Shown here: one piece after another, positions 15,709 to 24,479 of the stretch
Layout: every line of letters begins with the position of its first letter
Numbering within the stretch: position 1 is the stretch's first letter
Source: Crystallibacter sulfonylureivorans_A
Lineage (GTDB): Bacteria > Actinomycetota > Actinomycetes > Actinomycetales > Micrococcaceae
Assembly: GCF_047607445.1 (NCBI RefSeq)
Contig: NZ_JBLKRT010000005.1
Location: 1 to 64,000 of the forward strand
Reading direction: 5' to 3'
Length of the DNA: 64,000 bases
Notes under the pieces: generated by a model
Told to the model about the DNA's origin: nothing
The model's input: the letters and a program-made list of their open reading frames with translations, nothing else
Database searches by the model: none
Made by a program: the position numbers and the translations under genes

Positions 15709-17403
15709 ATGTCCGAGACCAAGATCCCCGCCCAAAACCCCGTGCAGCACAGCACGGCCAAGTCCAGCGCCATCATGGCGGCCGGAACCATGGTGTCCCG
15801 GGTCCTGGGCTTCATCCGGACCGCCTTGCTCGCGGTCGCCATCGGTGCCAACACGACGATGGGCGACATCTTCGAGAAGGCCAACACCATCCCGAACATC
15901 ATCTACCTGCTGCTGGCAGGCGGGGTGTTCAATGTGGTGCTGGTGCCGCAGATCATCAAAGCAAGCCAGAAGAGCGACGGCGGCGCCGACTTTGTCAGCC
16001 GGCTGCTCAGCCTGACGCTGCTGGTGCTGGCCGGCATCGCGGCGGTGGCAACCCTTCTAGCTGGACCGATCATCTCCGCCCTGACCAGGGACTGGACCCC
16101 GGTCATGCTGGAACTGGGCACCGTTTTCGCCATCTGGTGCTTGCCGCAGATTTTCTTCTACGGCCTGTATGCGGTGGTGGGCCAGGTCCTCAACGCCCAC
16201 GGCCGCTTTGGCTGGTACATGTGGGCTCCCGCCCTGAACAACGTGGTGGCCATCGGCACGTTGGGACTCTACATTGCGCTGTACGGTCGCTACCTGCCCG
16301 GCCGGGGGGACCCGGAACTCTGGACCGGCGCGCAGACCGCGGTATTGGCCGGCGGCACCACCCTGGGCATTGTGCTGCAGGCGCTCATCCTGCTCTGGCC
16401 CCTGGGCCGGTTGGGGCTGGGCCTGAAGCTCAAGTTGGGCTGGCGCGGGATGGGCTTCGCGGCCACCGGGAAGGTGGCGCTCTGGAGCCTTGCCACCATG
16501 GTCATCGCCAACACCGCCTACCTCTTCTACGGGACGATCGCGTCCAGCGCCACCGCTGCCCGTGCCGAGCTCGCCGGTTCCGGTGCCTCGGTCCCCGGCG
16601 AGTATGCGCTGAACACGGCCCAACTGATCGCCATGCTGCCGCATTCGGTTTTTGTTCTCTCGGTGGCCACCGTGCTGTTCAACCAGCTGTCCCGCCAGCA
16701 GTCAACCGGTGCCGTGGATGACGTCCGGCGCACCGTGAGTTCGGGCCTGCGCACCATCGGTGTGGCCACCGTTTTCGGTTCGGCGGCTGTGGTGGTGCTG
16801 GCCGGTCCGCTGGCCCGGCTGTTTGCCGGTTCCGGCCCCACCGCAGCGGCCTCCGCTGCGTCGATGGGACAGGTCCTTGCCATTGTGGCGGCCGGCATGC
16901 CGTTCATGAGCATCTACTTCTTCCTGGGACGCGTGTTTTACGCGGAGGAAGATGCCAGGACGCCGCTGATCATGCAGGCCATCTGTTCCGGCGCCTCGGT
17001 ACTGCTGGCCATGCTGATCGCCTGGCTGGTGGATCCCACCATGGTGGTCTACGCGTTGGCCCTGCTGTTCGCGGTGTTCCATGTGGTCTCGGCCGTGCTG
17101 GCGCACCACTTTGCCCGACGCCGGCTGGGAGACTACGGCGCGGGGCACGTCGTGGACACCTACATTCGGCTCGGCTACGCGGCTCTGGGCTCCGGTTTGG
17201 TGGGCGCGGGGGTGCTGTGGCTGTTCGGTGGTTACGCTCCTGGCGGATTCGCCTGGCAGTCCATCATTTCCGCGATGGTAACCATCGCCGTCGTCGGACT
17301 GGTAATGGCGCCGGTTTACCTGCTGCTGCTGCGTGCCATGCGCGTCCAAGAGTTGAATGATTTCCTGGCGCCGATCCTGAAACGGCTGCCCGGACGCGCC
17401 TGA
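15709..17403 (+). CDS. murJ: lipid II flippase MurJ
   Basis: Flips lipid II, the peptidoglycan precursor, across the membrane. The 564 residues form about 14 transmembrane helices of the MviN/MOP fold, with the N-terminal GTMVSRVLGFIRTALLA signature near residues 26-42. Unlike mycobacterial MviN it ends after the membrane domain; the kinase-like and extracellular domains are encoded by the next gene. AGAGGA precedes the ATG. The gap to the NUDIX gene is only 56 bases, although many actinobacteria carry a large DUF6049 gene there. Confidence 0.93.
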   Translation: MSETKIPAQNPVQHSTAKSSAIMAAGTMVSRVLGFIRTALLAVAIGANTTMGDIFEKANTIPNIIYLLLAGGVFNVVLVPQIIKASQKSDGGADFVSRLLSLTLLVLAGIAAVATLLAGPIISALTRDWTPVMLELGTVFAIWCLPQIFFYGLYAVVGQVLNAHGRFGWYMWAPALNNVVAIGTLGLYIALYGRYLPGRGDPELWTGAQTAVLAGGTTLGIVLQALILLWPLGRLGLGLKLKLGWRGMGFAATGKVALWSLATMVIANTAYLFYGTIASSATAARAELAGSGASVPGEYALNTAQLIAMLPHSVFVLSVATVLFNQLSRQQSTGAVDDVRRTVSSGLRTIGVATVFGSAAVVVLAGPLARLFAGSGPTAAASAASMGQVLAIVAAGMPFMSIYFFLGRVFYAEEDARTPLIMQAICSGASVLLAMLIAWLVDPTMVVYALALLFAVFHVVSAVLAHHFARRRLGDYGAGHVVDTYIRLGYAALGSGLVGAGVLWLFGGYAPGGFAWQSIISAMVTIAVVGLVMAPVYLLLLRAMRVQELNDFLAPILKRLPGRA

Positions 17404-17492
17404 CAGAAACGGGAATCGGCTCCGGCACCGGCTAGCATGGAAAACAAATTATCTAGTCCGGGGCGCCAGTCCAGGACAGCCGGGAGGAACTA

Positions 17493-19022
17493 GTGCCGCA
17501 GCCAGTTGATGTGGGCATGCTGCTTGGTGGCCGTTACAAGGTCACTGCCCAAGTGCTTGCCTCAGCCGAACACGATCTGGTCCTCGACGGTGTGGACCAG
17601 GTGCTCAACCGGCCCGTCAGCATCCTGGTGTCGGCACCGGAAAATGCCAGCCAGGTAGCCATGAGCGCCCGCGAAATCGCCACCGGCGAGCGGGCCAGCA
17701 ACGTTCAGATACTGGACCTTGGCAATGCCGACGGGTTCACCTATCTGGTCACCAACGAGGCGCAGGCCGCCGACCTGCTGGACCTGGTGATTCAGCGGGA
17801 TGGCCCCTATGTTGAGCCCTTCTTTACCGACACGCTCGGCTCCGAAATCTTCGGCCAGGTGCGCTCTACCGAACCTGAGCCGTACGAGGACGAGTACGAG
17901 GAATACGAAGAAGAGCCTCGGCAGAGCCTGCGCGATCGCCTGAACAAGCTTGATCTGCCCAAGCTGGGCAAAAACGCTCCGGACGGGACCGCCAAAGCCC
18001 GGTTCGGTCGGCAGCCCGAGGGCGTGCCCTCGGGCACCGGATCCGCCGCGGGAGCGGCCGCCGCTGCTGCCTCTGCCGGCGCGCATGTGCCGCCGCCGCC
18101 GTCAGCCCCTCCTGCCCCTCCTGCCCCTGCGGATGCAAGCCCTGCGACGGCGCCTGTCTCGCGGCAGGTCCCGGCTGCCCGACCAGCCGCGGCCCAGCCG
18201 CCGGTCGAGAAGCCGAAGGTCAGCCTGTGGCCGGAGGACGACGACGATCAGACTGAGGTACGCTCCGCCGCCACGTTCCCGGTGGCGGCCCGCACCGGCA
18301 ACCAACCCGATACTGACGACTACGAGTACGACGAGTACGACGACGAGGAACGCAACAGCCCGCGGTCGTCCAAGTTGCTGGTGGGCGGATTGCTGGCCGT
18401 CTTGTTGGTGGTCGCCATTGTGGTGGCGGTCAGCCAGTTGAATCTCTTCCGCGGCGGCCCGGTCGCCGATGGGTCCAATGCCGGAAATGAAACCGGTGCA
18501 GCCTCCAGCCCGGCGGAAACCGGTGCGGAAGAAGAATCGGCCCCGGCTGCTGAAGTTGTCGAGCCCGTCATCGCTGACCTCACCCGCCAGGTTCCGGACA
18601 TGCAGGAACTCGACGCGGAAAACGACGGCAAGCTATCCGAAGCCGTGGACGGTAATCCCGCCACCTACTGGGCCAGTTTCCAGTACGTATCGGACAAGTT
18701 CGGTGGCTATGCCGGAAACATGGCGCTGGTCGTCGAACTGGAGGAAGCGTCGAGCATCAGTTCGGTGGTGCTGACGCAGCTGAGCGGTACCGGTGGAAAC
18801 TTCTCCGTGCTCTTGAATGACGAACCCACCCTGGACGGCGCCGACCAGGTTGCCCAGGGCAGCTTTACCGCGCAGAAGACAACCATTCCGGTACCTGAAG
18901 AGGACGGCGCTGCTCCGAAGGCCCAGTATGTCCTGATCAACTTCACGCAGTTGCCAAAGCTCTCCAACCCCATGGGCGGTCCGCCTTACGGCATCCGCAT
19001 GGCGGAGATCGAGGTCTCCTAG
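17493..19022 (+). CDS. MurJ-associated pseudokinase with extracellular domain
   Basis: This 509-residue protein matches the part that in mycobacteria is fused to MviN. Residues about 1-120 resemble a protein kinase lobe (GGRYKV at 12-17, then RPVSILV) but lack a glycine loop, HRD and DFG motifs, so it is catalytically dead. An acidic segment (126-143) and a Pro/Ala-rich linker lead to one transmembrane helix (about 294-314). The outer domain (about 350-509) looks like an F5/8-type carbohydrate-binding fold (NPATYWAS, LVVELEEASSISSVVL). In mycobacteria the phosphorylated pseudokinase binds FhaA; an FhaA gene is at 59931-60668. GGGAGGAAC precedes the GTG. Confidence 0.75.
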   Translation: MPQPVDVGMLLGGRYKVTAQVLASAEHDLVLDGVDQVLNRPVSILVSAPENASQVAMSAREIATGERASNVQILDLGNADGFTYLVTNEAQAADLLDLVIQRDGPYVEPFFTDTLGSEIFGQVRSTEPEPYEDEYEEYEEEPRQSLRDRLNKLDLPKLGKNAPDGTAKARFGRQPEGVPSGTGSAAGAAAAAASAGAHVPPPPSAPPAPPAPADASPATAPVSRQVPAARPAAAQPPVEKPKVSLWPEDDDDQTEVRSAATFPVAARTGNQPDTDDYEYDEYDDEERNSPRSSKLLVGGLLAVLLVVAIVVAVSQLNLFRGGPVADGSNAGNETGAASSPAETGAEEESAPAAEVVEPVIADLTRQVPDMQELDAENDGKLSEAVDGNPATYWASFQYVSDKFGGYAGNMALVVELEEASSISSVVLTQLSGTGGNFSVLLNDEPTLDGADQVAQGSFTAQKTTIPVPEEDGAAPKAQYVLINFTQLPKLSNPMGGPPYGIRMAEIEVS

Positions 19023-19160
19023 CGGCGGAGGGCGGTCTGTGCCGTCACGGCACGGAATAAGCCGGTGCCGGGTGCCGTTGAGAGAAGTGTTGTCCCTGCT
19101 GCCCGCTCAAGGCGGCCGGATTAGTTTTACATCATGATCAGAGGAAGAGGTTCGCAGGCA

Positions 19161-20144
19161 GTGAGCACAGAAACCACACCGTCCGTCCGCGACGTCATCA
19201 TCGTTGGGTCCGGTCCGGCCGGCTACACGGCAGCTGTCTACACTGCGCGAGCCAATCTCAATCCGTTGCTCATCGCCAGCTCGGTTGAGGCCGGCGGCGA
19301 GCTGATGAACACCACTGATGTGGAAAACTACCCTGGCTTCCCCGGCGGCATCATGGGTCCGGAGCTGATGGAGAACTTCCAGAAGCAGGCCGAACGGTTT
19401 GGCACCGAGATCCTCTTCGAAGACGTCACAAGCCTCGAGTTGGAAGGTGACATCAAGAAGGTCACCATCGGATCCGGCGAGACCTTCCTGGCACGCGCGG
19501 TGATCATCTCCACCGGCTCTGCATACCGTGAGCTTGGACTGCCGGATGAAAAGCGCCTCGCCGGACACGGCGTCAGCTGGTGTGCAACCTGTGACGGTTT
19601 CTTCTTCAAGGGCCAGGACATCGCAGTCATCGGCGGAGGCGACTCTGCGATGGAAGAGGCCTTGTTCCTCACGAAGTTCGCCGACTCGGTCACCGTTGTG
19701 CACCGCCGCGATACGCTGCGTGCCTCGAAGATTATGCAGGAGCGCGCCTTGGCGCACGAGAAGATCAAGTTCGTCTGGAACTCCGAGGTCGTGGGCCTGG
19801 AAGGCGATAACAAGGTCACGGCCCTGAAGCTCAAGGACACGGTCGACGGGTCGGAGACAGTACTGCCTGTAACCGGCGTCTTCGTCGCTATTGGCAATGA
19901 TCCCCGGGTCTCTCTCGTCCAGGATCAGTTGGAACTGACCCCCGAGGGCACCATTGCGGTGCAAGGCCGTTCCTCCAAGACCTCCTTGCCTGGAGTCTTC
20001 GCCGCTGGGGACGTCATCGACCCAACCTACCGCCAAGCAATCACCGCCTCGGGAAGCGGCTGCGCCGCCGCCATCGACGTGGAACACTACCTGGCCGACG
20101 TTACGAGCAACAAGGCCTCCATCGCTGAGCCTGCAACCGTCTAA
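19161..20144 (+). CDS. trxB: thioredoxin reductase
   Basis: NADPH-dependent flavoenzyme that reduces thioredoxin. The FAD motif GSGPAGYTAAVYTARA is at the N-terminus, the redox pair CATC at residues 141-144 and the NADPH motif GGGDSAMEEA follows. The C-terminal FAD segment AAGDVIDPTYRQ is complete. I chose the GTG at 19161 because GAGGAAGAGG lies 11 bases upstream; the ATG at 19134 has no ribosome binding site. At 327 residues it has the usual length. It is 26 bases upstream of trxA. Confidence 0.95.
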   Translation: MSTETTPSVRDVIIVGSGPAGYTAAVYTARANLNPLLIASSVEAGGELMNTTDVENYPGFPGGIMGPELMENFQKQAERFGTEILFEDVTSLELEGDIKKVTIGSGETFLARAVIISTGSAYRELGLPDEKRLAGHGVSWCATCDGFFFKGQDIAVIGGGDSAMEEALFLTKFADSVTVVHRRDTLRASKIMQERALAHEKIKFVWNSEVVGLEGDNKVTALKLKDTVDGSETVLPVTGVFVAIGNDPRVSLVQDQLELTPEGTIAVQGRSSKTSLPGVFAAGDVIDPTYRQAITASGSGCAAAIDVEHYLADVTSNKASIAEPATV

Positions 20145-20170
20145 ATTCGGTTCGAGAAAGAGAGAACAGC

Positions 20171-20497
20171 ATGAGCAACGCAAAAGATGTCACCGACGCT
20201 AGCTTTGAAGCGGATGTCCTGAAGTCCACCAAGCCCGTCATTGTCGACTTCTGGGCAGAGTGGTGCGGCCCTTGCCGCATGCTCTCTCCGATCCTTGATG
20301 ACATCGCTGCCGAACACTCCGGCAAGGTAGAAGTCGTCAAGCTCAACGTCGATGACAACCCTGCCACGGCAGCTCAGTACGGCATCACTTCCATCCCTGC
20401 CGTCTACGTCTTCAAGGACGGTGCCGTAGCAGCCACTTCCATTGGCGCGAAGCCGAAGCAGGTCATCGAGCAGGAATTCGCTGAGTTCCTCAACTAA
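20171..20497 (+). CDS. trxA: thioredoxin
   Basis: Small cytosolic disulfide reductase, electron acceptor of the upstream TrxB. The 108 residues have the WCGPC active site at 31-35 and the conserved cis-proline in SIPAVYVF. AGAGAACAGC precedes the ATG. The next gene begins 4 bases after its stop, which together with the order trxB-trxA-cwlM suggests one transcript, as in mycobacteria. Confidence 0.97.
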   Translation: MSNAKDVTDASFEADVLKSTKPVIVDFWAEWCGPCRMLSPILDDIAAEHSGKVEVVKLNVDDNPATAAQYGITSIPAVYVFKDGAVAATSIGAKPKQVIEQEFAEFLN

Positions 20498-20501
20498 CAA
20501 G

Positions 20502-21689
20502 ATGGACAACGACGCGACAGACCAGAGTCTGCGCCGTTCAGACATCAGTCGGCGCGTAGTAGCCCTCCGCGAAGGGCTACTACGCGCTGGCGTTTCTATG
20601 GCGTATTTGGCTCCAGACCAGGTAAACAACCCCATGGTGTTTGATGACCATGTGGACGCGGCCGTCCGGACCTTTCAACAGGGCCGAGGATTGATGGTTG
20701 ACGGGATTGCGGGCCCCGAGACGGAACGGGCGCTGGCCGAGGCGCAGTTCAAGCTGGGTGCCCGCCCACTTGCCTACTCTGTGGAGGGTCCGGCGCTGCG
20801 CGGGGACGATGTCACCGAACTGCAGCGGCAGCTGTCTTTTCTCGGGTTCTACTACGGCCACATCGACGGCGAGTATGGGGAACGCACCTACCTGGCGGTC
20901 CGTGAACTGCAATTGAACCTGGGCCTCGAAGCCTCCGGCGTCGTGAATGAGCAACTGCTCGCCTCAATGGAGCGAATCAACCGGACGATCAGTCCGAGCC
21001 AAGCATTCTCACTGCGCGACTACGAACGCCTCAGCCAAGCATCTGCAACACTCCGCGGACGCACCATCACCATCGCGCCAGGATCCGGCATCGATGCACC
21101 AACAGATATCGTTGACTCTTCCACGAGCAAACCTCTGACTGAGCAGCTCGTCGCCGGCGATGTATCCCAACGTGTCGGAAAGATCCTGTCAGAACTTGGC
21201 GCGAGCGTAGAAATCATCGAGAAGCCGCCCGTGGACGGCAGCGACGTCCGCGCAGACTTGATTAAGGCCTCTTCCCCGAGCCTCAGCATTGCCATTCACT
21301 GTGATTGGTTGCCGCAACCAGCCGCCAACGGTGTCAGCGCCTTCTTTTGGGGCCGGCCTGAGTCCGGTGAGGTCCGTTCCCCTATCGGCCACCGTGCCGC
21401 AGAACTGATCCTGAAGGAGATTGTGGCTCGGACCGGTTCCACATCCCTGGGCCTCCATGGGCGCAGCTGGGACATTCTCCGTCTCCCCAGCACACCGTCT
21501 GTCCAACTAGATATCGGCTACCTGAGCAGCCCGGTCGATGCCGCCCGGCTTGCTGACCCGATCTACCGCCAGATCTTGGCTGATTCCATCGTCATCGCGA
21601 TCCAACGCCTTTACCTTCTCGAAGAGGACGACGAGCCGACTGGCACACTTGCGCTAGACGACGTGCTTCGCTTCAATCCCCCGACTTAG
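20502..21689 (+). CDS. CwlM-like peptidoglycan amidase homologue
   Basis: A 395-residue protein with two peptidoglycan-binding repeats (residues about 15-150) and a C-terminal amidase_3 fold (about 188-375). There is no signal peptide, so it is cytosolic. The zinc-site histidine loop, normally GHGG, reads APGSGI (192-197, Ser at 195). The second His is kept (IAIH, 266), and the catalytic Glu position reads LDIGY with Asp337. It is therefore probably not an amidase. Mycobacterial CwlM, in the same trxA-parB location, is a PknB-phosphorylated activator of MurA, and I infer the same role. The ATG 4 bases after trxA was chosen over an upstream start inside trxA. Confidence 0.8.
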   Translation: MDNDATDQSLRRSDISRRVVALREGLLRAGVSMAYLAPDQVNNPMVFDDHVDAAVRTFQQGRGLMVDGIAGPETERALAEAQFKLGARPLAYSVEGPALRGDDVTELQRQLSFLGFYYGHIDGEYGERTYLAVRELQLNLGLEASGVVNEQLLASMERINRTISPSQAFSLRDYERLSQASATLRGRTITIAPGSGIDAPTDIVDSSTSKPLTEQLVAGDVSQRVGKILSELGASVEIIEKPPVDGSDVRADLIKASSPSLSIAIHCDWLPQPAANGVSAFFWGRPESGEVRSPIGHRAAELILKEIVARTGSTSLGLHGRSWDILRLPSTPSVQLDIGYLSSPVDAARLADPIYRQILADSIVIAIQRLYLLEEDDEPTGTLALDDVLRFNPPT

Positions 21690-21718
21690 AACGCCCGTTT
21701 TCTGGACCGTTCTGGTCT

Positions 21719-21732
21719 GTTTCACGTGAAAC
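21719..21732. other. parS site
   Basis: Exact GTTTCACGTGAAAC, the ParB-binding palindrome, 29 bases after the cwlM-like gene. Confidence 0.9.
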
Positions 21733-22015
21733 CGGTGAAGCTGTCCGCCCTCGGTGTCCGATCGGCGGGACAGCAATACATGGTGTGCCTCCGGACATTC
21801 GGTTGCTCCACCCGAACTGATGCCCATCAGATCCGGGCTTTGAGGTCATTCCCAACGGTGCCAAACGGTGCCAACCCGTTGAGCTCCTGCCTGCAGCCAA
21901 GCCGTCATCAGCTACCCATCATCGCTCTGATCGCCATGGGAGGAGCTGCCCTGACCACGCGTGAAAGCATCTCTCAAGCTGCTGGAAATCAGGCATCCGT
22001 GGAACAGCTGCCTCT

Positions 22016-22029
22016 GTTTCACGTGAAAC
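22016..22029. other. parS site
   Basis: Exact GTTTCACGTGAAAC, 297 bases from the previous site. Confidence 0.9.
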
Positions 22030-22416
22030 GCATCGCTGCTCCAGTGCGGCGAGAACTGTATCGGTTCTCTTCCCGCATCAGGCCGTAGAGCGACGTAAGT
22101 TTGCGAAGCACGCGTATGCCAGCACCACACCACTAGCCACAACCGTTATAGAGAAATGCAGCCAGTGCGGGGACCGCCATCCTCGCTCCGGTCCGGACGG
22201 TGCTACCCGGCGCTGAACACACAAGGGTTGAGGCCTGCGTGGGCAACTACCCCATCTGTCTCTAGGTGAGTAGATGTCCACATCTTCGTCTCAACCGCTT
22301 CAAGCCACAGGGAACGTGGTGCTGAGGCTTGAGATCTATCTCGATCGGAGCTCCGGTTCGGTCGCCGTCAGAGGCTTGGTATCGCCGTTGGAATGACCGC
22401 AGGGTTCAGGCTCGAT

Positions 22417-22430
22417 GTTTCACGTGGAAC
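22417..22430. other. parS site, one mismatch
   Basis: GTTTCACGTGGAAC differs from the consensus at position 11. Confidence 0.75.
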
Positions 22431-22857
22431 CACTCATCCGGACCTGGCCGGTAAGGGCGGAAGCCAATACGAGACTCAGGGCTCTGGGGAGACCATCACT
22501 GCCCATCATGTACGTAGATATGGGCAGGCGGCACGCGAGATCAGCCATATACTCGCCGGCGCTTCGGCGCAGCTCAGGGGACCAGTTTCCAGCTGGCTAG
22601 TTCAACGGATCCTAATGTCACGATAGGTCGAGATCCCAGTCCCATGAGATCCGGACCGAGCCTAACTGGCCGTCCACTAGTGCTCGAGGGAAGCCCAGCA
22701 CCTCGTCCCCACTGGAGGACCAGCACCTAGCTACTGACAACGGTCTGAGATAAATGACACCAGGTATGACCTTCTTTAGACCATTCGTCTTCGACAAACA
22801 CACGCGCAGGCCCACAAGGCAGTCGGTCCGCAACCATCGGCCTTACAGAGAAGTAGT

Positions 22858-22871
22858 GTCTCACGTGAAGC
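22858..22871. other. degenerate parS site
   Basis: GTCTCACGTGAAGC has two mismatches but keeps the TCACGTGA core; binding may be weak. Confidence 0.5.
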
Positions 22872-23099
22872 TCACCTGCCAGAGCGACCATAGAGCCTCG
22901 TCTCCCAAGCACCGCTGCTGATCGGTCATTTTACTACCGTGCTTCATCGAGATCGTGCTCTTCGCTTGACCCTCAGGCTTGTCCGTCGAAGGCCAGTCCG
23001 GGCCCACCTAGTATGTCGAGGCCACGCTTTAGCGTCGACCTGAGATTGGATACGGGTCGCAGGCCAGAGTCCAGCAAATGAGGAAGGACCACCGGAGCT

Positions 23100-23113
23100 G
23101 TTTCACGTGAAAC
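23100..23113. other. parS site
   Basis: Exact GTTTCACGTGAAAC, 7 bases before a tandem 17-mer repeat. Confidence 0.9.
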
Positions 23114-23120
23114 TAGACCC

Positions 23121-23155
23121 GTGCACCCTTGCCGTAGCGTGCACCCTTGCCGTAG
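23121..23155. repeat. tandem 17-mer beside parS
   Basis: GTGCACCCTTGCCGTAG occurs at 23121-23137 and 23139-23155 with an 18-base period, right next to the parS site at 23100. Confidence 0.8.
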
Positions 23156-23391
23156 GAAGCCCTCTAAGAGAAGGCTCGAACCTTTCAGACTCCGAACCCA
23201 AGGAGGGCGCGCCCGGTCGGTGGGGGGTTACCGTCGACATCGGCTAAGGCGTGCCCGGCTTCTTGGCGCCAAATCTAAAGTCCGGTGGACGATTGGTGCT
23301 TTGGCTACGATTAGCCTCCTTGAAGGTCATACCTCCCTAGCCGAGGGACTGAGGCGCACATCACGTTTGTCGACCCAGGTGCAAGGGCCTA

Positions 23392-23405
23392 GTTTCACGT
23401 GAAAC
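23392..23405. other. parS site
   Basis: Exact GTTTCACGTGAAAC. Confidence 0.9.
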
Positions 23406-23665
23406 GTCGTCAAGGACTATGTTCTAGAACATGTTCGACCCCGGGCTCCCTTCGTTCGCGAGACCGTGTTCCGCGTGGGATTCAGGTGCCCTTCTTCCCT
23501 CTCGCCCAGCTCGGCACCGATCGGTTCGGACGACTCACTCGGGCTATCGGCCCGCGCTTCGCTGCTCAAGGAGGACCCGTATGCCGAGTGCCCTGCCTGA
23601 AAACAAGAGCCAGGGTTATTGTTCAAGCCGCGTCTGCTTACTAGCAGAAATCGTGTAGAGGCAGC

Positions 23666-23679
23666 GTTTCACGTGAAAC
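23666..23679. other. parS site
   Basis: Exact GTTTCACGTGAAAC. Confidence 0.9.
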
Positions 23680-24142
23680 ACGCTCGCCTGACAACGCAAG
23701 ACCGCAAAAGAGGAGCTTTGCGTCTGTGTTGGGCTGTATTCTGGCCTTCCGGACCCCGTGCTCGGAGTGTTCTATCTCCGCCGGCCATGTCCCTATTGCC
23801 GCCGCGCGGGAACAAGCCCAGTTACAGCCGCTCTGCTCTGGTTGATCCCGAACTGCTGTGCTCCTGGCACACCTGGGTGGCTTGCGTTGCTGTCCGGATC
23901 ACAGTACGCAACGGCTAACGACAGGGAAGCGTTCTTGGCACAGTCCAATACGCGATCGACTAGCGCCGCTGACACCACTGTCGAGACCCCATGGATGGGC
24001 CGGTCGCGATGCCATGTAACAACCATGCGAGCTTGACGTCGTCGGCTGACTGACCAACATATGTACCGACCAACTTCGGCTCGCCGAAGAATAGACATAT
24101 CCACTGCAGACACGAAACTTTCATGTGTTCCTACATTCCTGC

Positions 24143-24156
24143 GTTTCACGTGAAAC
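24143..24156. other. parS site
   Basis: Exact GTTTCACGTGAAAC. Confidence 0.9.
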
Positions 24157-24430
24157 TCGGCCTAGGTCCGGCATTTGACCACTGCCGGATTCCCATTAGC
24201 CAAGCTACGACGCAGCAGGACCTTCGTCAGGCGTACCTTCGAATAGACGGCTCAGCCCAAGTCGGGGCTGATCGTTTACTGCATACCGGCAATAGGAGTA
24301 TGTACCTCCCACCTTTGACGTCCCCTACCCTGTCACCAAAGAACCAGGGCGGAGGCCGGTTCCATGAGACCACTCCCCGGGCTCGAGCCATGAACCACTT
24401 ACATGCACTCCAGTTGGCAATTAAAACGGA

Positions 24431-24457
24431 GGGACCCGTCCGCAATGGACGGGTCCC
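24431..24457 (-). terminator. terminator of the parAB group
   Basis: GGGACCCGTCC at 24431-24441 pairs perfectly with GGACGGGTCCC at 24447-24457 over a 5-base loop. Read leftward it is followed by TCCGTTTTAATT. It lies 23 bases past the parB stop. Confidence 0.85.
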
Positions 24458-24460
24458 TTA

Positions 24461-24474
24461 GTTTCACGTGAAAC
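24461..24474. other. parS site
   Basis: Exact GTTTCACGTGAAAC between the parB stop and its terminator. Confidence 0.9.
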
Positions 24475-24479
24475 GACAC

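Larger units (their letters stand above)
21690..24479. other. gene-poor parS centromere region
   Basis: About 2.8 kb between the cwlM-like gene and parB with no convincing gene. It holds nine parS-like 14-mers spaced about 240-480 bases apart, listed separately. Short frames exist, but they have no consistent ribosome binding sites and several owe part of their sequence to parS itself (for example FHVK). The stretch also contains small tandem repeats at 21853-21872 and 23121-23155, and the parAB terminator at its right end. Confidence 0.8.

Noticed and set aside
21726..24461. Several short frames in the parS region, such as 21726-22088 and 24123-24461
   Set aside because: They use parS sequence as codons, lack consistent ribosome binding sites and have no recognisable domains; the region reads as non-coding.
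21690..24479. The regularly spaced parS sites as a CRISPR array
   Set aside because: The repeat is a 14-base palindrome at 240-480-base spacing, far too wide for CRISPR spacers, and there are no cas genes.
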